Assembly (NCBI RefSeq): GCF_008831035.1
Contig: NZ_WAJR01000025.1
Location: 1-34,548, forward strand
Direction: 5' to 3'
Length of the DNA: 34,548 nucleotides
DNA from: Ellagibacter isourolithinifaciens
GTDB lineage: Bacteria; Actinomycetota; Coriobacteriia; Coriobacteriales; Eggerthellaceae
The notes under the pieces were generated by a model. It searched no databases. It saw nothing but the letters and a program-made list of their open reading frames with translations, and was not told the origin of the DNA. The number at the start of each line of letters is the position of its first letter. Position 1 is the stretch's first letter. Below are positions 8,547-16,560 of this stretch, in pieces. Position numbers and translations under genes: made by a program.

Positions 8547-8575
8547 AAGGGGCGCAGCGGCGTACCGCGCCCCTT
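8547..8575 (-). terminator. Hairpin immediately after nrfD-like gene
   Basis: AAGGGGCGC (8547-8555) pairs with GCGCCCCTT (8567-8575), 12 bp beyond the NrfD stop codon. There is no long T-run, so it may act as an RNA-stabilising 3' end or a weak terminator together with the hairpin at 8407-8442. Confidence 0.5.
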
Positions 8576-8587
8576 ACAAAGGGAAGG

Positions 8588-9484
8588 TTACAGGACAAAC
8601 GGCGTCACCATGGTGATCGGCAGAGCCGCGATCAGCACGAGCAGACGAAGCATGAAGCCGCCGATGAGCACGCCGATGTCGGACATCGCGGAAATCGCGT
8701 GCGCCTTACGGCTCTCCTCGAACTCCTTCGGGGAGAAGAACAGCATCCAGGTCTCGAGAATCGTCGGGCCAACAAGACCAACAATCACGAACAGCACCCA
8801 GAACGCAACCGCATACTTACCAGCGAGCAGCGCCATAACCGACTCATAGCCTGCCGTCGAGTTCGTCACCGTGATGAACATCAGCGATGCCACCAGCAGC
8901 ATCTCGATGCAGGGGAAGCAGAAGTGGAACTTCTTGAACACGCCCACGCGGTTGAACTCCTCAGGGTGCTTGAACACGCCCGCGAGCAGCACGGATGCCA
9001 TGCCGGTCGACATTGCCGAGACGAGGAACAGAATCGGCAGCAGCGCGTTGTTCCACAGCGGGAACGTGTTGCACACACCGAGCAGGCAGCCAGTGTAGAT
9101 GGCGACGCAGATGCCCAGGATCGAGCCGGCAAGCTCGATGCCCCAGGGGACGCGACGCTTTGTAAGGTCGAGGATCATGGCGATCAATGCCACGATCACG
9201 AACAGCGCCAGGATAACGACGCCCCAGGTCATCACGGACCCGAAGTTCGTCAGCAACAGAGCGAAGCGCAGCGGGTTGTAAAGGCCCGCCTTTGCGTCGA
9301 ACATCAGCAGCACAAGACCGATGATCACAGCGATCGGCGCGATGACGTGGCCGATCTTGCGCATATTCACCGCTTCAGGATGGCGCCACGCCAAAAACGC
9401 ACTCGTCGCGAACGCGCCACCGCCCAAGCCGCCAAGGAACAGATAGCAGGCGATGATGCCGCTCCAAATAGGTTCGAAGGTCAT
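8588..9484 (-). CDS. NrfD/PsrC-family membrane anchor of molybdopterin oxidoreductase
   Basis: A 298-residue integral membrane protein with about eight hydrophobic helices, including the family-typical first helix with a glycine-rich GGLGGGAFATSAF segment. NrfD/PsrC proteins anchor the exported catalytic and Fe-S subunits and exchange electrons with menaquinone. The gene is the last of the operon and starts 6 bp after the Fe-S subunit stop, with a GAGGTGATGAG ribosome binding site. Heme ligands like those of NarI-type anchors are not expected in this family. Together with the preceding two genes it forms a Psr/Phs/Dms-like three-subunit complex facing the cell exterior. Confidence 0.88.
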   Translation of the reverse strand: MTFEPIWSGIIACYLFLGGLGGGAFATSAFLAWRHPEAVNMRKIGHVIAPIAVIIGLVLLMFDAKAGLYNPLRFALLLTNFGSVMTWGVVILALFVIVALIAMILDLTKRRVPWGIELAGSILGICVAIYTGCLLGVCNTFPLWNNALLPILFLVSAMSTGMASVLLAGVFKHPEEFNRVGVFKKFHFCFPCIEMLLVASLMFITVTNSTAGYESVMALLAGKYAVAFWVLFVIVGLVGPTILETWMLFFSPKEFEESRKAHAISAMSDIGVLIGGFMLRLLVLIAALPITMVTPFVL

Positions 9485-9490
9485 CTCTCA

Positions 9491-10033
9491 TCACCTCACA
9501 TAGAAAACTTTGGACTTGGTCAGATCGCCGGCGATAGGCGCCGCATGCGTGCGATTAATTTCCTTGACCAGCTCGCAATCCGGGTCATCCAAGTCGCCGA
9601 AGATACGGGCATGGGTCGGGCAAGCCGTCACGCAGGTGCACATCTCGGTACCGTTCTCGTAGTTCGACACGTGGCAGAAGCGGCACTTGTCGACTGCGCC
9701 GGTCTTGGAGTTGCGCACACGAACCTGATACGGGCACGCTGCCATGCAGTACAAGCAGCCGATGCAGCGGCCCTGATCAACTTGGACGATACCGTCGGTG
9801 CCGATATGGGCAGCGCCAGTCGGGCACACCTTCGTGCAGGGCGCATCTTCGCAATGCATGCACTGCAGGGGCACATGCTCGACGCCAACCTGGGGATACG
9901 TGCCAGTTTCGCGGTCCTCGAAACGGACGAACGCCTCATCCGGCTCAAGGCCGTTTTGCCGCTGGCATGCAAGACGGCAGGTGTAGCAGCCGATGCACTT
10001 CGTGGTATCGATCAACATTCCATAACGGGCCAT
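9491..10033 (-). CDS. Four-cluster ferredoxin subunit (DmsB/PsrB-like)
   Basis: A 180-residue electron-transfer subunit. Four cysteine groups for [4Fe-4S] clusters are visible: C13/C16/C19/C23, C58/C61/C66/C70, C90/C93/C96/C100 and C117/C120/C132(or C134)/C138. It carries electrons between the molybdenum subunit and the NrfD-type quinone site. It has no signal peptide, as usual for this family: it would be exported as a hitch-hiker with the Tat-bearing catalytic subunit. Only 2 bp separate it from the catalytic gene and 6 bp from the anchor gene, so the three are co-translated. Confidence 0.93.
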   Translation of the reverse strand: MARYGMLIDTTKCIGCYTCRLACQRQNGLEPDEAFVRFEDRETGTYPQVGVEHVPLQCMHCEDAPCTKVCPTGAAHIGTDGIVQVDQGRCIGCLYCMAACPYQVRVRNSKTGAVDKCRFCHVSNYENGTEMCTCVTACPTHARIFGDLDDPDCELVKEINRTHAAPIAGDLTKSKVFYVR

Positions 10034-10035
10034 GT

Positions 10036-12237
10036 TTATGCACCCACCTTCCTGACGCTCACGATAGCCTCCTGCGAGCAGATGCCACCGTAGCCAGGCT
10101 CAATGCGGAAGGGCACGAAGTCCATCTGACGCAGGCCGAACCCGTAGGCGGTCTTCTCGTCCTTGGAGCTGCATCCGTAGTGGCTCGGCATGTACAGAGC
10201 CTCGGGGTTAATGCGCTCGGTGACGTGCACTTTCACCGTACCCTTTGCCTCATCATTGGAAATCTCGACCTCGTCGCCCTCGGCGATACCGAGCTTCGCA
10301 GCGCGGCTTGCGTTAATCCAAACACGATCGAGGTTGTACTGCTTGGAAATATTCATGAGCGCCGGCACGTTCGCGGTCTGCGTGTGCGTATGAACAGCCT
10401 GCTTGCCGCCGATCAGGCGGAAGTAGTTGTCGCCCTCGGGAACGCTCGCGACGGGCTCGGTCCACTGAGGAACGCTCGGGTAACCAGCCGCGTGGCACGC
10501 ATCGCTCGAGAACTGGATCTTGCCCGTGGGGGTCTTCCACGTCGGCGTCTTGCCGAACTTGAAAGTCTTCTCGGGGAAGCGGGCGGTGCCGGCGACCCTC
10601 AAGCCGTCGAGCGTAAGGCCCACCGTGCGAAGCTGCGCATCCGCGAGCTCTTCGATCGTGAACGGGAAGTACTCGCCCACGCCGCATGCCTCGGCGAGCT
10701 CGGTGAAGATCTCGTCGACCGGCTTGGTATTCGGGTGAATCTTCTCGATTACCTGGTCGCGCAGGGAAACTGCGGGGATCTTGCCGCCGATGAACTCAGG
10801 AACTTCCAAGCGCTCCAGATACGACGTATCCGGAAGCACGTAATCGCAAGCCTGGCAGGTCTCGGTCATCTGGATGTCGATGGCAACGGAAAGCTCGAGG
10901 TTCGAGAGGCAGTCCTCAAGGTACTTGGGGTTGGAGTAACCCGCAACCATGTTCGAGTTGTAGAAGAACATGCCCTTGATCTCGCCCTTCTTGGCGAGCT
11001 CGGCAGCGTAGACGTTCACGCCCATGCCCGCAAGGGACAGCGGGTACTCGTCCGCACCGGCAATCTTGCCTTCTGGCTTGGGAACAGGCGGGAACTTCTC
11101 CTTGTCGAGGTTGCCCGCTTTCACGGAGTTCCCGAAGAAGGCACCGCCTTCCTGGTTCCAGCAGCCGAGAAGCGTGTTGAAGCAGCACACCGCGCGAGCG
11201 GTCTCGCCGGAGTTCGCATAGCTGCAGCCGTAAGCACCACGCCAAGAAGGCTCGATGGATGCTGCCGGAGCTGCCGTGGCAAGGTCGGTCGCCAGGCGCT
11301 CAATCGTATCCTTCGAGATGCCGGTGATCTCCTCTGCCCATGCAGGCGTGCAATCCTTCAGGTAGTCGGCCCACTCTTCGAAGCCGACGGTGTTCTCGGC
11401 GATGTAGCTCGCATCGTAGAGCTTGTTGTGCACGACGACATGAGCCATAGCCAGGATGAAAGCCAGGTCAGTGCCAGGGTTGATCGGCACCCACTCATCG
11501 GCGAACGCGATGGAGTTGTTCAGACGCGGGTCGACGATCACCAGTTCGGCGCCGTTCTCGTGCGCCTTCTGCATGGCATGCAGCTGGCTCGGCTTGATCG
11601 CATCGGCGTAGCTGCGGCCGATGAACATCGTCATCTTGGAGTTCGCCACGTCGGAGGTGAAGTCACCCGTGCCGATGACCTGGGTAAACCCAGCGTTCTT
11701 CGACATGTTGCAAGCAGCACCGTGCGTGTAGACGTTCGGGCTGCCAAGTGCGTTCATGAAACGCTTGGTGTAATACGAACCGCTCGGGCGCGGGTCCTGC
11801 ACCATGGCGAGCGCCTGGGGACCCTTCTCGTCGATGATCGCCTTGACCTTCTCGGCGATCTCGCTGTAGGCCTGGTCCCACGTGATCTTCTCGAACTTGC
11901 CGCCGTTCTTCTTAAGCGGGTCGGTCAGGCGATCCTCGTTGTAGGCGATGGAGGCGAAGCCGTAGCCGCGACCGCACAGCGTGCCTTCGCAGTTCGGATG
12001 GTTCGCATCGCCGATCATCTTGCCAAGCTTGCCGTCAACGACGTATCCCGTGAACCCGCACTTCGATGAACAGGAGTTGCACAGCGAGTGGGCGGTGTGA
12101 TGATCGATATCGCTCGTCCCGCGCGCATCCGCCTGCTCCCAAGCGTTGAAGCTCAAAAAGCCCGCGCCCGCCGCAACGGCAGCGACCCCGGCGCTTCCGG
12201 CCAGAAAGCTTCGCCTGGTAATAGCGTTTTCTGACAT
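10036..12237 (-). CDS. Tat-exported molybdopterin oxidoreductase catalytic subunit
   Basis: A 733-residue MopB (DMSO reductase superfamily) catalytic subunit. The Tat signal is ITRRSFLAGSAG near residues 6-17. The N-terminal [4Fe-4S] site is C53/C56/C60/C88, with the spacing CX2CX3CX27C. A cysteine in the segment HGAACNMSK (C176) sits where the Mo/W ligand is expected, as in the polysulfide, thiosulfate and arsenate reductase branch rather than the Ser-ligated DMSO reductases; this is inference without an alignment. The C-terminal MGD-binding domain is intact. I use the ATG at 12237, which has a GAGAGGA ribosome binding site and begins just before the Tat motif; the frame opens upstream at 12270. 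The preceding gene is its TorD-type chaperone; the ferredoxin and NrfD anchor follow. Substrate unknown. Confidence 0.93.
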   Translation of the reverse strand: MSENAITRRSFLAGSAGVAAVAAGAGFLSFNAWEQADARGTSDIDHHTAHSLCNSCSSKCGFTGYVVDGKLGKMIGDANHPNCEGTLCGRGYGFASIAYNEDRLTDPLKKNGGKFEKITWDQAYSEIAEKVKAIIDEKGPQALAMVQDPRPSGSYYTKRFMNALGSPNVYTHGAACNMSKNAGFTQVIGTGDFTSDVANSKMTMFIGRSYADAIKPSQLHAMQKAHENGAELVIVDPRLNNSIAFADEWVPINPGTDLAFILAMAHVVVHNKLYDASYIAENTVGFEEWADYLKDCTPAWAEEITGISKDTIERLATDLATAAPAASIEPSWRGAYGCSYANSGETARAVCCFNTLLGCWNQEGGAFFGNSVKAGNLDKEKFPPVPKPEGKIAGADEYPLSLAGMGVNVYAAELAKKGEIKGMFFYNSNMVAGYSNPKYLEDCLSNLELSVAIDIQMTETCQACDYVLPDTSYLERLEVPEFIGGKIPAVSLRDQVIEKIHPNTKPVDEIFTELAEACGVGEYFPFTIEELADAQLRTVGLTLDGLRVAGTARFPEKTFKFGKTPTWKTPTGKIQFSSDACHAAGYPSVPQWTEPVASVPEGDNYFRLIGGKQAVHTHTQTANVPALMNISKQYNLDRVWINASRAAKLGIAEGDEVEISNDEAKGTVKVHVTERINPEALYMPSHYGCSSKDEKTAYGFGLRQMDFVPFRIEPGYGGICSQEAIVSVRKVGA

Positions 12238-12300
12238 TGCTGATTCCTCTCTATATGCATCTCGCGTCATCGTCTTCGCTCCCCTTTGATGCTTTATCGC

Positions 12301-12978
12301 TCACGCCGCATCTTCTGCCTGCTCGGCAACGATGCCGATGAGCAGGTCGCACAGGCAAACGTAGAAGTTCGCCTCGCTTCCCAGATTGATAAGGCGTCTG
12401 CGATACGCGGTAAGCCAATTGAACCTCTCGGAGAGAAACGTTCGCGCCTCGTCCACCATTCCGCTCCTCAGAAGCACCGCGACCATGTCAAGCTCGAGAG
12501 CCAAATGGTCGGGGCAATCGGAGAACTCGAACGGAATGCCGAACCCCAGCTGCTCCGCGAGCGCGGACATGTAGCGGGCGGAAGTGCCCAGATACATCCC
12601 CTTGCCGTCGACGGGCGAAAGCAGGTCGCCTGCCTTGGCAGTGTTCACGTAAAGCGACTCGATAGGAAGCGCCGATTCGGGCAAGCCTCCCGTGAAGTGG
12701 CGGGCAGCGAACTGCCGCATCTCTTCGTAGGTAGGAGGGCAGAACAGCGCGCAGACCTCGCACTCCGACAGGAAATCCTGCAAAGGCGCGTGGTTGCCGC
12801 GACGGTAGTCCGCGGGGCTCTTGTCAAGCCCGAGACTTCCGCCGTTCTGAAGGATGAAACGTGCGCCATCGAGAAACTCGGCCCACGCCTTGCGCGCGGA
12901 CAGATTCTCCCATTCCGCCTTATCAACGGGAGCAAAGCACTTCGAGAGAATCGAGAACACCGCTGCGTCGTCCAACAT
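12301..12978 (-). CDS. TorD/DmsD-family redox-enzyme maturation chaperone
   Basis: A 225-residue, mainly helical cytoplasmic protein of the TorD/DmsD family, which binds the Tat signal of molybdopterin subunits and delays export until cofactor insertion. The conserved P-x-ESLYVN segment (about 104-111) and DHLALELDMVAVLL (about 155-168) are the family hallmarks. It lies in the same operon, 63 bp ahead of the Tat-bearing catalytic subunit, its likely client. An AAAGGAG ribosome binding site precedes the start. Confidence 0.88.
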   Translation of the reverse strand: MLDDAAVFSILSKCFAPVDKAEWENLSARKAWAEFLDGARFILQNGGSLGLDKSPADYRRGNHAPLQDFLSECEVCALFCPPTYEEMRQFAARHFTGGLPESALPIESLYVNTAKAGDLLSPVDGKGMYLGTSARYMSALAEQLGFGIPFEFSDCPDHLALELDMVAVLLRSGMVDEARTFLSERFNWLTAYRRRLINLGSEANFYVCLCDLLIGIVAEQAEDAA

Positions 12979-13045
12979 CGTCTGTTCGCTCCTTTCCGAA
13001 TCGATCGTTTGACTTACTTACCTTGCATCAGCGGGAAGCCGACGC

Positions 13046-13789
13046 TTACGCAGAGACGAGCGTGGTCGTGCGAACGACGCCCATGTCGATGCACTTCTGC
13101 GCGATATCTTCCCAATCGATGAACTGGATGGCACCGTTGGGGCACTGCTCTGCGCAGCGGCCGCAGGAGATGCACTTCGTGGAAACGCCCGTTTCAGTAT
13201 CGATGCGAGGCATGTTCCAGGGGCAAGCCTGCGCGCACATGCCGCAACCGATGCAAAGCTTCGGGTCGACCGTGCGGGCGCCCGTCTTCTCGTCGGGCTT
13301 GATAGCATGGACCGGGCAGTACTTCATGCACCACGCGTCGGCGCACTGCTTGCAGTGCTCGACGGTGAACTCGCATGCGCCCGGGTTGCCGTCGCCGAAC
13401 GAGCCTTCGCCCGTGTCGGGGCTGGTACCCCAGTTGTAGTTATCCCAAACGCGGACGCGCGCGATGTTCTGGCACACGCGGCCATCGTTCTTCAAGGTGC
13501 ACATCATTTCGCAGCGCTGGCATCCGGAGCAACGGGCGCGATCGGTGACGATCATCTTGGTTGCAGTGTGGCGGATGTCGATACGGCCCGATGCGATCGA
13601 CTGACTCGTGACGCCCCACGACGCCAGCACGCCGCCCACAACGAGACCGGCGACGCCGCAGCCTGCCATTGCAAGCACCTGGCGACGGGTCATCGCATGC
13701 TTCGGCTTTGCTTCCACAGCTTCAGTTTGCTCGACGGCGTTCGTCAGGCTCTCTTCAGGGGCGCTGCCGTTGATATTGGTATCTGACAT
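13046..13789 (-). CDS. Tat-signal ferredoxin with four [4Fe-4S] sites (AOR-associated, YdhY-like)
   Basis: A 247-residue protein with an N-terminal acidic extension, a twin-arginine motif (TRRQVL at 34-39) and a hydrophobic segment to about residue 60. This predicts Tat export and possibly membrane anchoring. Cysteine groups: C87/C90/C93/C97, C146/C149/C154/C158, C179/C182/C185/C189 and C206/C209/C212/C216. The first group (RCSGCQRCEMMC) is of the type seen in ferredoxins paired with aldehyde:ferredoxin oxidoreductase-family enzymes (YdhY with YdhV in E. coli). It is divergently transcribed from such an enzyme at 14134 and is also the first gene of the molybdopterin operon, so it could serve either. 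A GGGGGAG ribosome binding site precedes the ATG. Confidence 0.9.
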   Translation of the reverse strand: MSDTNINGSAPEESLTNAVEQTEAVEAKPKHAMTRRQVLAMAGCGVAGLVVGGVLASWGVTSQSIASGRIDIRHTATKMIVTDRARCSGCQRCEMMCTLKNDGRVCQNIARVRVWDNYNWGTSPDTGEGSFGDGNPGACEFTVEHCKQCADAWCMKYCPVHAIKPDEKTGARTVDPKLCIGCGMCAQACPWNMPRIDTETGVSTKCISCGRCAEQCPNGAIQFIDWEDIAQKCIDMGVVRTTTLVSA

Positions 13790-13846
13790 TTTTGGTACTC
13801 CCCCTCACATATCGGTGAGTCTCTTCCTTCGGCCCCGGTTTCCTCA

Positions 13847-13868
13847 CGTACCTTTATATAGAGGTACG
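13847..13868. promoter_or_regulatory. Near-perfect 22-bp palindrome in ferredoxin promoter
   Basis: CGTACCT and AGGTACG arms enclose TTATATAG; the whole 22 bp is palindromic except for one base pair. It lies 58 bp upstream of the ferredoxin start codon and includes a TATAAA sequence on the minus strand that could be the -10 box, with no good -35 box. This suggests a regulator-dependent promoter. Confidence 0.5.
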
Positions 13869-13897
13869 CATCCCGGTGGCTCCCCCTCTTCTTTTTG

Positions 13898-13918
13898 GCC
13901 TTGATAGGTCACGCAACG
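13898..13918 (+). repeat. Direct repeat copy 1 in ferredoxin-AOR control region
   Basis: GCCTTGA-TAG-GTCACGCAACG. It matches the sequence at 14082-14102 in 18 of 21 positions, 184 bp away. The pair brackets the large dyad at 13952-14016. Confidence 0.5.
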
Positions 13919-13951
13919 GTAAGCAGTATGCCCTCCCAAGAAAGCCCCTCG

Positions 13952-14016
13952 TACCCTCTTTCGGGGGCAAAACTGCGTTTACCTGCAATTTTGCCCAATT
14001 ACCCTTAAAGAGGGTA
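13952..14016. promoter_or_regulatory. Composite dyad between ferredoxin and AOR genes (candidate LuxR sites)
   Basis: Outer arms TACCCTCTTT (13952-13961) and AAAGAGGGTA (14007-14016) are exact inverted copies. Inner arms GGGCAAAA-C-TGC (13965-13976) and GCA-A-TTTTGCCC (13985-13996) pair with one mismatch around an 8-base loop. The right arm also forms its own dyad TACCCT-N5-AGGGTA (14000-14016). The same TACCCTCTTT occurs upstream of the LuxR-type gene (18937-18946). Of the 344-bp gap between the two divergent genes this is the most structured part; no ORF is present. Confidence 0.55.
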
Positions 14017-14081
14017 CAGGGGTATTGCGCCCAGATGAGAAACTTCGCCCGACGAGTTTGTATCGTCTGCAACCCCAAGTC

Positions 14082-14102
14082 GCCTTGACGTGTCACGCAA
14101 CG
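14082..14102 (+). repeat. Direct repeat copy 2, upstream of AOR
   Basis: GCCTTGA-CGT-GTCACGCAACG, second copy of the 21-bp repeat at 13898-13918, ending 31 bp before the AOR start codon. The TTGACG inside it could serve as a -35 box, but the matching -10 is poor. Confidence 0.5.
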
Positions 14103-14133
14103 CACGATAAGCGAGAGATTTGGAGATGCAACA

Positions 14134-16272
14134 ATGGCTGACACGAAGTCATATGGCTGGGCCGGCAAGATCTTGCGCGTGAACCTCACGACTGGATCCA
14201 TCACCACCGAGCCGACCGCACCCTATGAGGACTATATCGGCGGCATGGGCCTGGCGAACAAAATCATCTATGATGAGGTCGCCCCGGGCACCGATCCTCT
14301 GAGCGAGGACGCAAAGATCGTTTACGCCGTCGGTCCTCTGACCGCAACCGGCGTGCCGCTGGCTGGCCGCACCACGGTTTGCTTCCTTTCCACCTTCACC
14401 ACCGACTACCAGGTTGTCGACGCGCACTGTGGCGGCATGCTTGGCGCGAAAATCAAGATGGCTGGTTACGATGCCATCATCGTCGAAGGCAAGTCCGACA
14501 AGCCGGTTTACCTTCACATCAAGAATGACAAGGTCGAAATCAAGGACGGCTCGATGGTGTGGGGCCTTGGCACCCGCGCTACGACCGAGGTCTTGAACCG
14601 CCTCGAGGGCGTCAGCGCCTGCGTCGCGACCATCGGCCCTGCAGGCGAGAACCTACTCCCCTATGCCTGCATGATGAATTCCCGCAACCACTCCGCAGGC
14701 GCGGGCCTCGGCACCGTCATGGGCTCTAAGAAACTCAAGGCGCTCGTCGTCGAGGGCAGCGGCACCGTTAACGTGAAGGATCCGCAGGCTCTGGCCGACC
14801 TGTCCGACTACATGCTGCGCGAAATCATCGGCTCCAACAACAACCACGTCGTGCCTTCCACCCAGCAGGAATGGGCTGAATACTACGACAAGGGCACCCG
14901 TTGGACCGCTCGCAAGGGCCTGTACTGGGCCGACGCCGAGGGCGACCCGATCGAGACCGGCGAGCCGAAGCCGGGCGAGATCAACACGGTTGGCTACCGC
15001 TGCATGAAGACCACCAAGGACGAGGGTCCCGAGGCCGAGAAGTACACCATCAAGATGAACGGCTGCCACAGCTGCCCGATTCACTGCTACTCCGACATGC
15101 GCGTCCCGAACTCCAAGGCCAACGGTGGCTACGAGATCACGGGCAACACCTGCGTGCCGAACTTCCCGTTCTCCGTCTACATGGTGAAGATTCTGGGCGA
15201 GCACACTTCCGTCAAGGCATCTACCGAAGACGGCCTCATTTGGGACCAGGTTGTTGGCGGCACGGTGGACGATTTGGGTCTGTGGTGCAACTACGCTCAG
15301 CTTTACCGCGACATCGCCCACTGCGTGTCTGCGGGTATCTTCGAGAAGAACCTGCCGGCCGATGAGTACAACATGTTCGACTGGAAGAAGTTCGAGAACA
15401 ACGACCCGACCATCATGGTCGAGCTGCTCACGCACATCGCCAAGAACGACAACGAGATGTCCTATCTCGGCCATGGCCCGATCGTGTGGTGCAAGCGCTG
15501 GAACGACATGGAGTGGTTCGACACCACGGCAAGCTGCCTCATCAACTACCGCGGCTGGCCGGTTCACCACGCCATTGAGTCCTATGGCCAGGTCGGCGGC
15601 CTGCTGAACATGATCTTCAACCGCGACCCGATGATCCACTCTCATCAGAACATGCTGCAGTGCGGCCTTCCGCATGAGCTCAAGCAGGAAATCGCAGCTG
15701 AGCTGTGGGGCGGCGAAGACGCGCTCGACCAGACAAAGAACTACACGCCTGTCAACGACCACAAGATCAACTTCTGCTGGTGGTCCATCGTCACCGACGT
15801 ACTGCATGACTCGCTCACGCTGTGCAACTGGGTATGGCCGATGGCGCAGAGCCCGTCGAAGGACCGCAACTACCGTGGCGACCTCGACCTCGAGGCGAAG
15901 TTCTTCAAGGCTGTCACCGGCAAGGACGTCACCACCGACGACCTGTACAAGGCTGCTGCGAAGATCATCACGCTGCAGCGCGCGAACACTGCCCGCGGCA
16001 TGAAGGACGCAAACGGCAACATGGGTTGCAACGACTTCCGCAAAATCCACGACGTCATGACTGAGTGGCCGTTCACGAAGGACCCGGACAAGCAGCCCTT
16101 CACCGAAGGCACCGACAAGATGGAGAAGCAAGACTTCCAGAAGGGCCTCACCATGCTCTACGAGAAGTTCGGTTGGGACAGCGAGCTTGGCTGCCCGACG
16201 GCCGACTGCCTCGAGTACTATGGCATGTCCGACGTTGAGGAAGACCTCAAGAACCTGAACCTTCTTCCGTAA
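14134..16272 (+). CDS. Aldehyde:ferredoxin oxidoreductase family enzyme (YdhV-like)
   Basis: A 712-residue member of the AOR family, tungsto- or molybdo-bispterin enzymes that oxidise aldehydes or reduce acids. The N-terminal pterin-binding domain is recognisable (GKILRVNLTTG, YIGGMGLA). The single [4Fe-4S] cluster site is C311/C314/C318 (CHSCPIHC) with a distal cysteine near residue 564 (LCNWVW). It is longer than archaeal AORs (about 600) and fits the bacterial YdhV-type branch. No signal peptide is visible, while the divergent ferredoxin has a Tat signal. A TTTGGAG ribosome binding site precedes the ATG. Codon use is strongly biased to a few C/G-ending codons, which suggests high expression. 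Substrate unknown. Confidence 0.93.
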   Translation: MADTKSYGWAGKILRVNLTTGSITTEPTAPYEDYIGGMGLANKIIYDEVAPGTDPLSEDAKIVYAVGPLTATGVPLAGRTTVCFLSTFTTDYQVVDAHCGGMLGAKIKMAGYDAIIVEGKSDKPVYLHIKNDKVEIKDGSMVWGLGTRATTEVLNRLEGVSACVATIGPAGENLLPYACMMNSRNHSAGAGLGTVMGSKKLKALVVEGSGTVNVKDPQALADLSDYMLREIIGSNNNHVVPSTQQEWAEYYDKGTRWTARKGLYWADAEGDPIETGEPKPGEINTVGYRCMKTTKDEGPEAEKYTIKMNGCHSCPIHCYSDMRVPNSKANGGYEITGNTCVPNFPFSVYMVKILGEHTSVKASTEDGLIWDQVVGGTVDDLGLWCNYAQLYRDIAHCVSAGIFEKNLPADEYNMFDWKKFENNDPTIMVELLTHIAKNDNEMSYLGHGPIVWCKRWNDMEWFDTTASCLINYRGWPVHHAIESYGQVGGLLNMIFNRDPMIHSHQNMLQCGLPHELKQEIAAELWGGEDALDQTKNYTPVNDHKINFCWWSIVTDVLHDSLTLCNWVWPMAQSPSKDRNYRGDLDLEAKFFKAVTGKDVTTDDLYKAAAKIITLQRANTARGMKDANGNMGCNDFRKIHDVMTEWPFTKDPDKQPFTEGTDKMEKQDFQKGLTMLYEKFGWDSELGCPTADCLEYYGMSDVEEDLKNLNLLP

Positions 16273-16286
16273 GCGATGCGACGAAG

Positions 16287-16323
16287 GCGGCGGCTTGCAT
16301 GGCGCGAAGCCACGAGCCGCCGC
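16287..16323 (+). other. Stable hairpin in AOR 3' region
   Basis: GCGGCGGCT (16287-16295) pairs perfectly with AGCCGCCGC (16315-16323). A second small dyad GGGTAG/CTACCC lies at 16357-16370, then the terminator. The stretch 16273-16560 holds these elements and the promoter of the next small gene, but no other gene. Confidence 0.45.
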
Positions 16324-16370
16324 AAACCTCCCCAATGAGTCGCATCCGGCGTAGAGGGTAGCCCTACCCG

Positions 16371-16400
16371 CAAGAAGAGCCTCTTCGGAGGCTCTTCTTG
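16371..16400 (+). terminator. AOR terminator
   Basis: A perfect 13-bp stem (CAAGAAGAGCCTC with 16388-16400) capped by a TTCG tetraloop, followed by TTGTATT. It is a strong intrinsic terminator for the AOR transcript. Confidence 0.85.
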
Positions 16401-16494
16401 TTGTATTAGGGGGGGGAAGATGTGAGGGGCGCACCGCCTCGGGCGTCCACTGCCATTCCCATGCGCAGAATGCGAGGATATCGCGCACAGATCT

Positions 16495-16522
16495 TTGCTT
16501 GCCCGCCGCTTCAAGCTACGAT
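16495..16522 (+). promoter_or_regulatory. Promoter of the Nudix remnant
   Basis: TTGCTT (16495-16500) and TACGAT (16517-16522) are spaced by 16 bp, 38 bp upstream of the remnant's start codon. The remnant thus keeps a plausible sigma70 promoter. Confidence 0.5.
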
Positions 16523-16560
16523 CGAAGATGAAATCGCACAAGAACCTGAGAGGCAAGTGA

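Noticed and set aside
8699-12069. Two long plus-strand open frames opposite the molybdopterin operon
   Set aside because: The minus-strand genes have intact domains, cofactor motifs and ribosome binding sites; the plus-strand products are Arg/His/Glu-rich shadows.
14653-16488. 611-codon minus-strand frame opposite the AOR gene
   Set aside because: Antisense shadow caused by strong codon bias in AOR; no family features.
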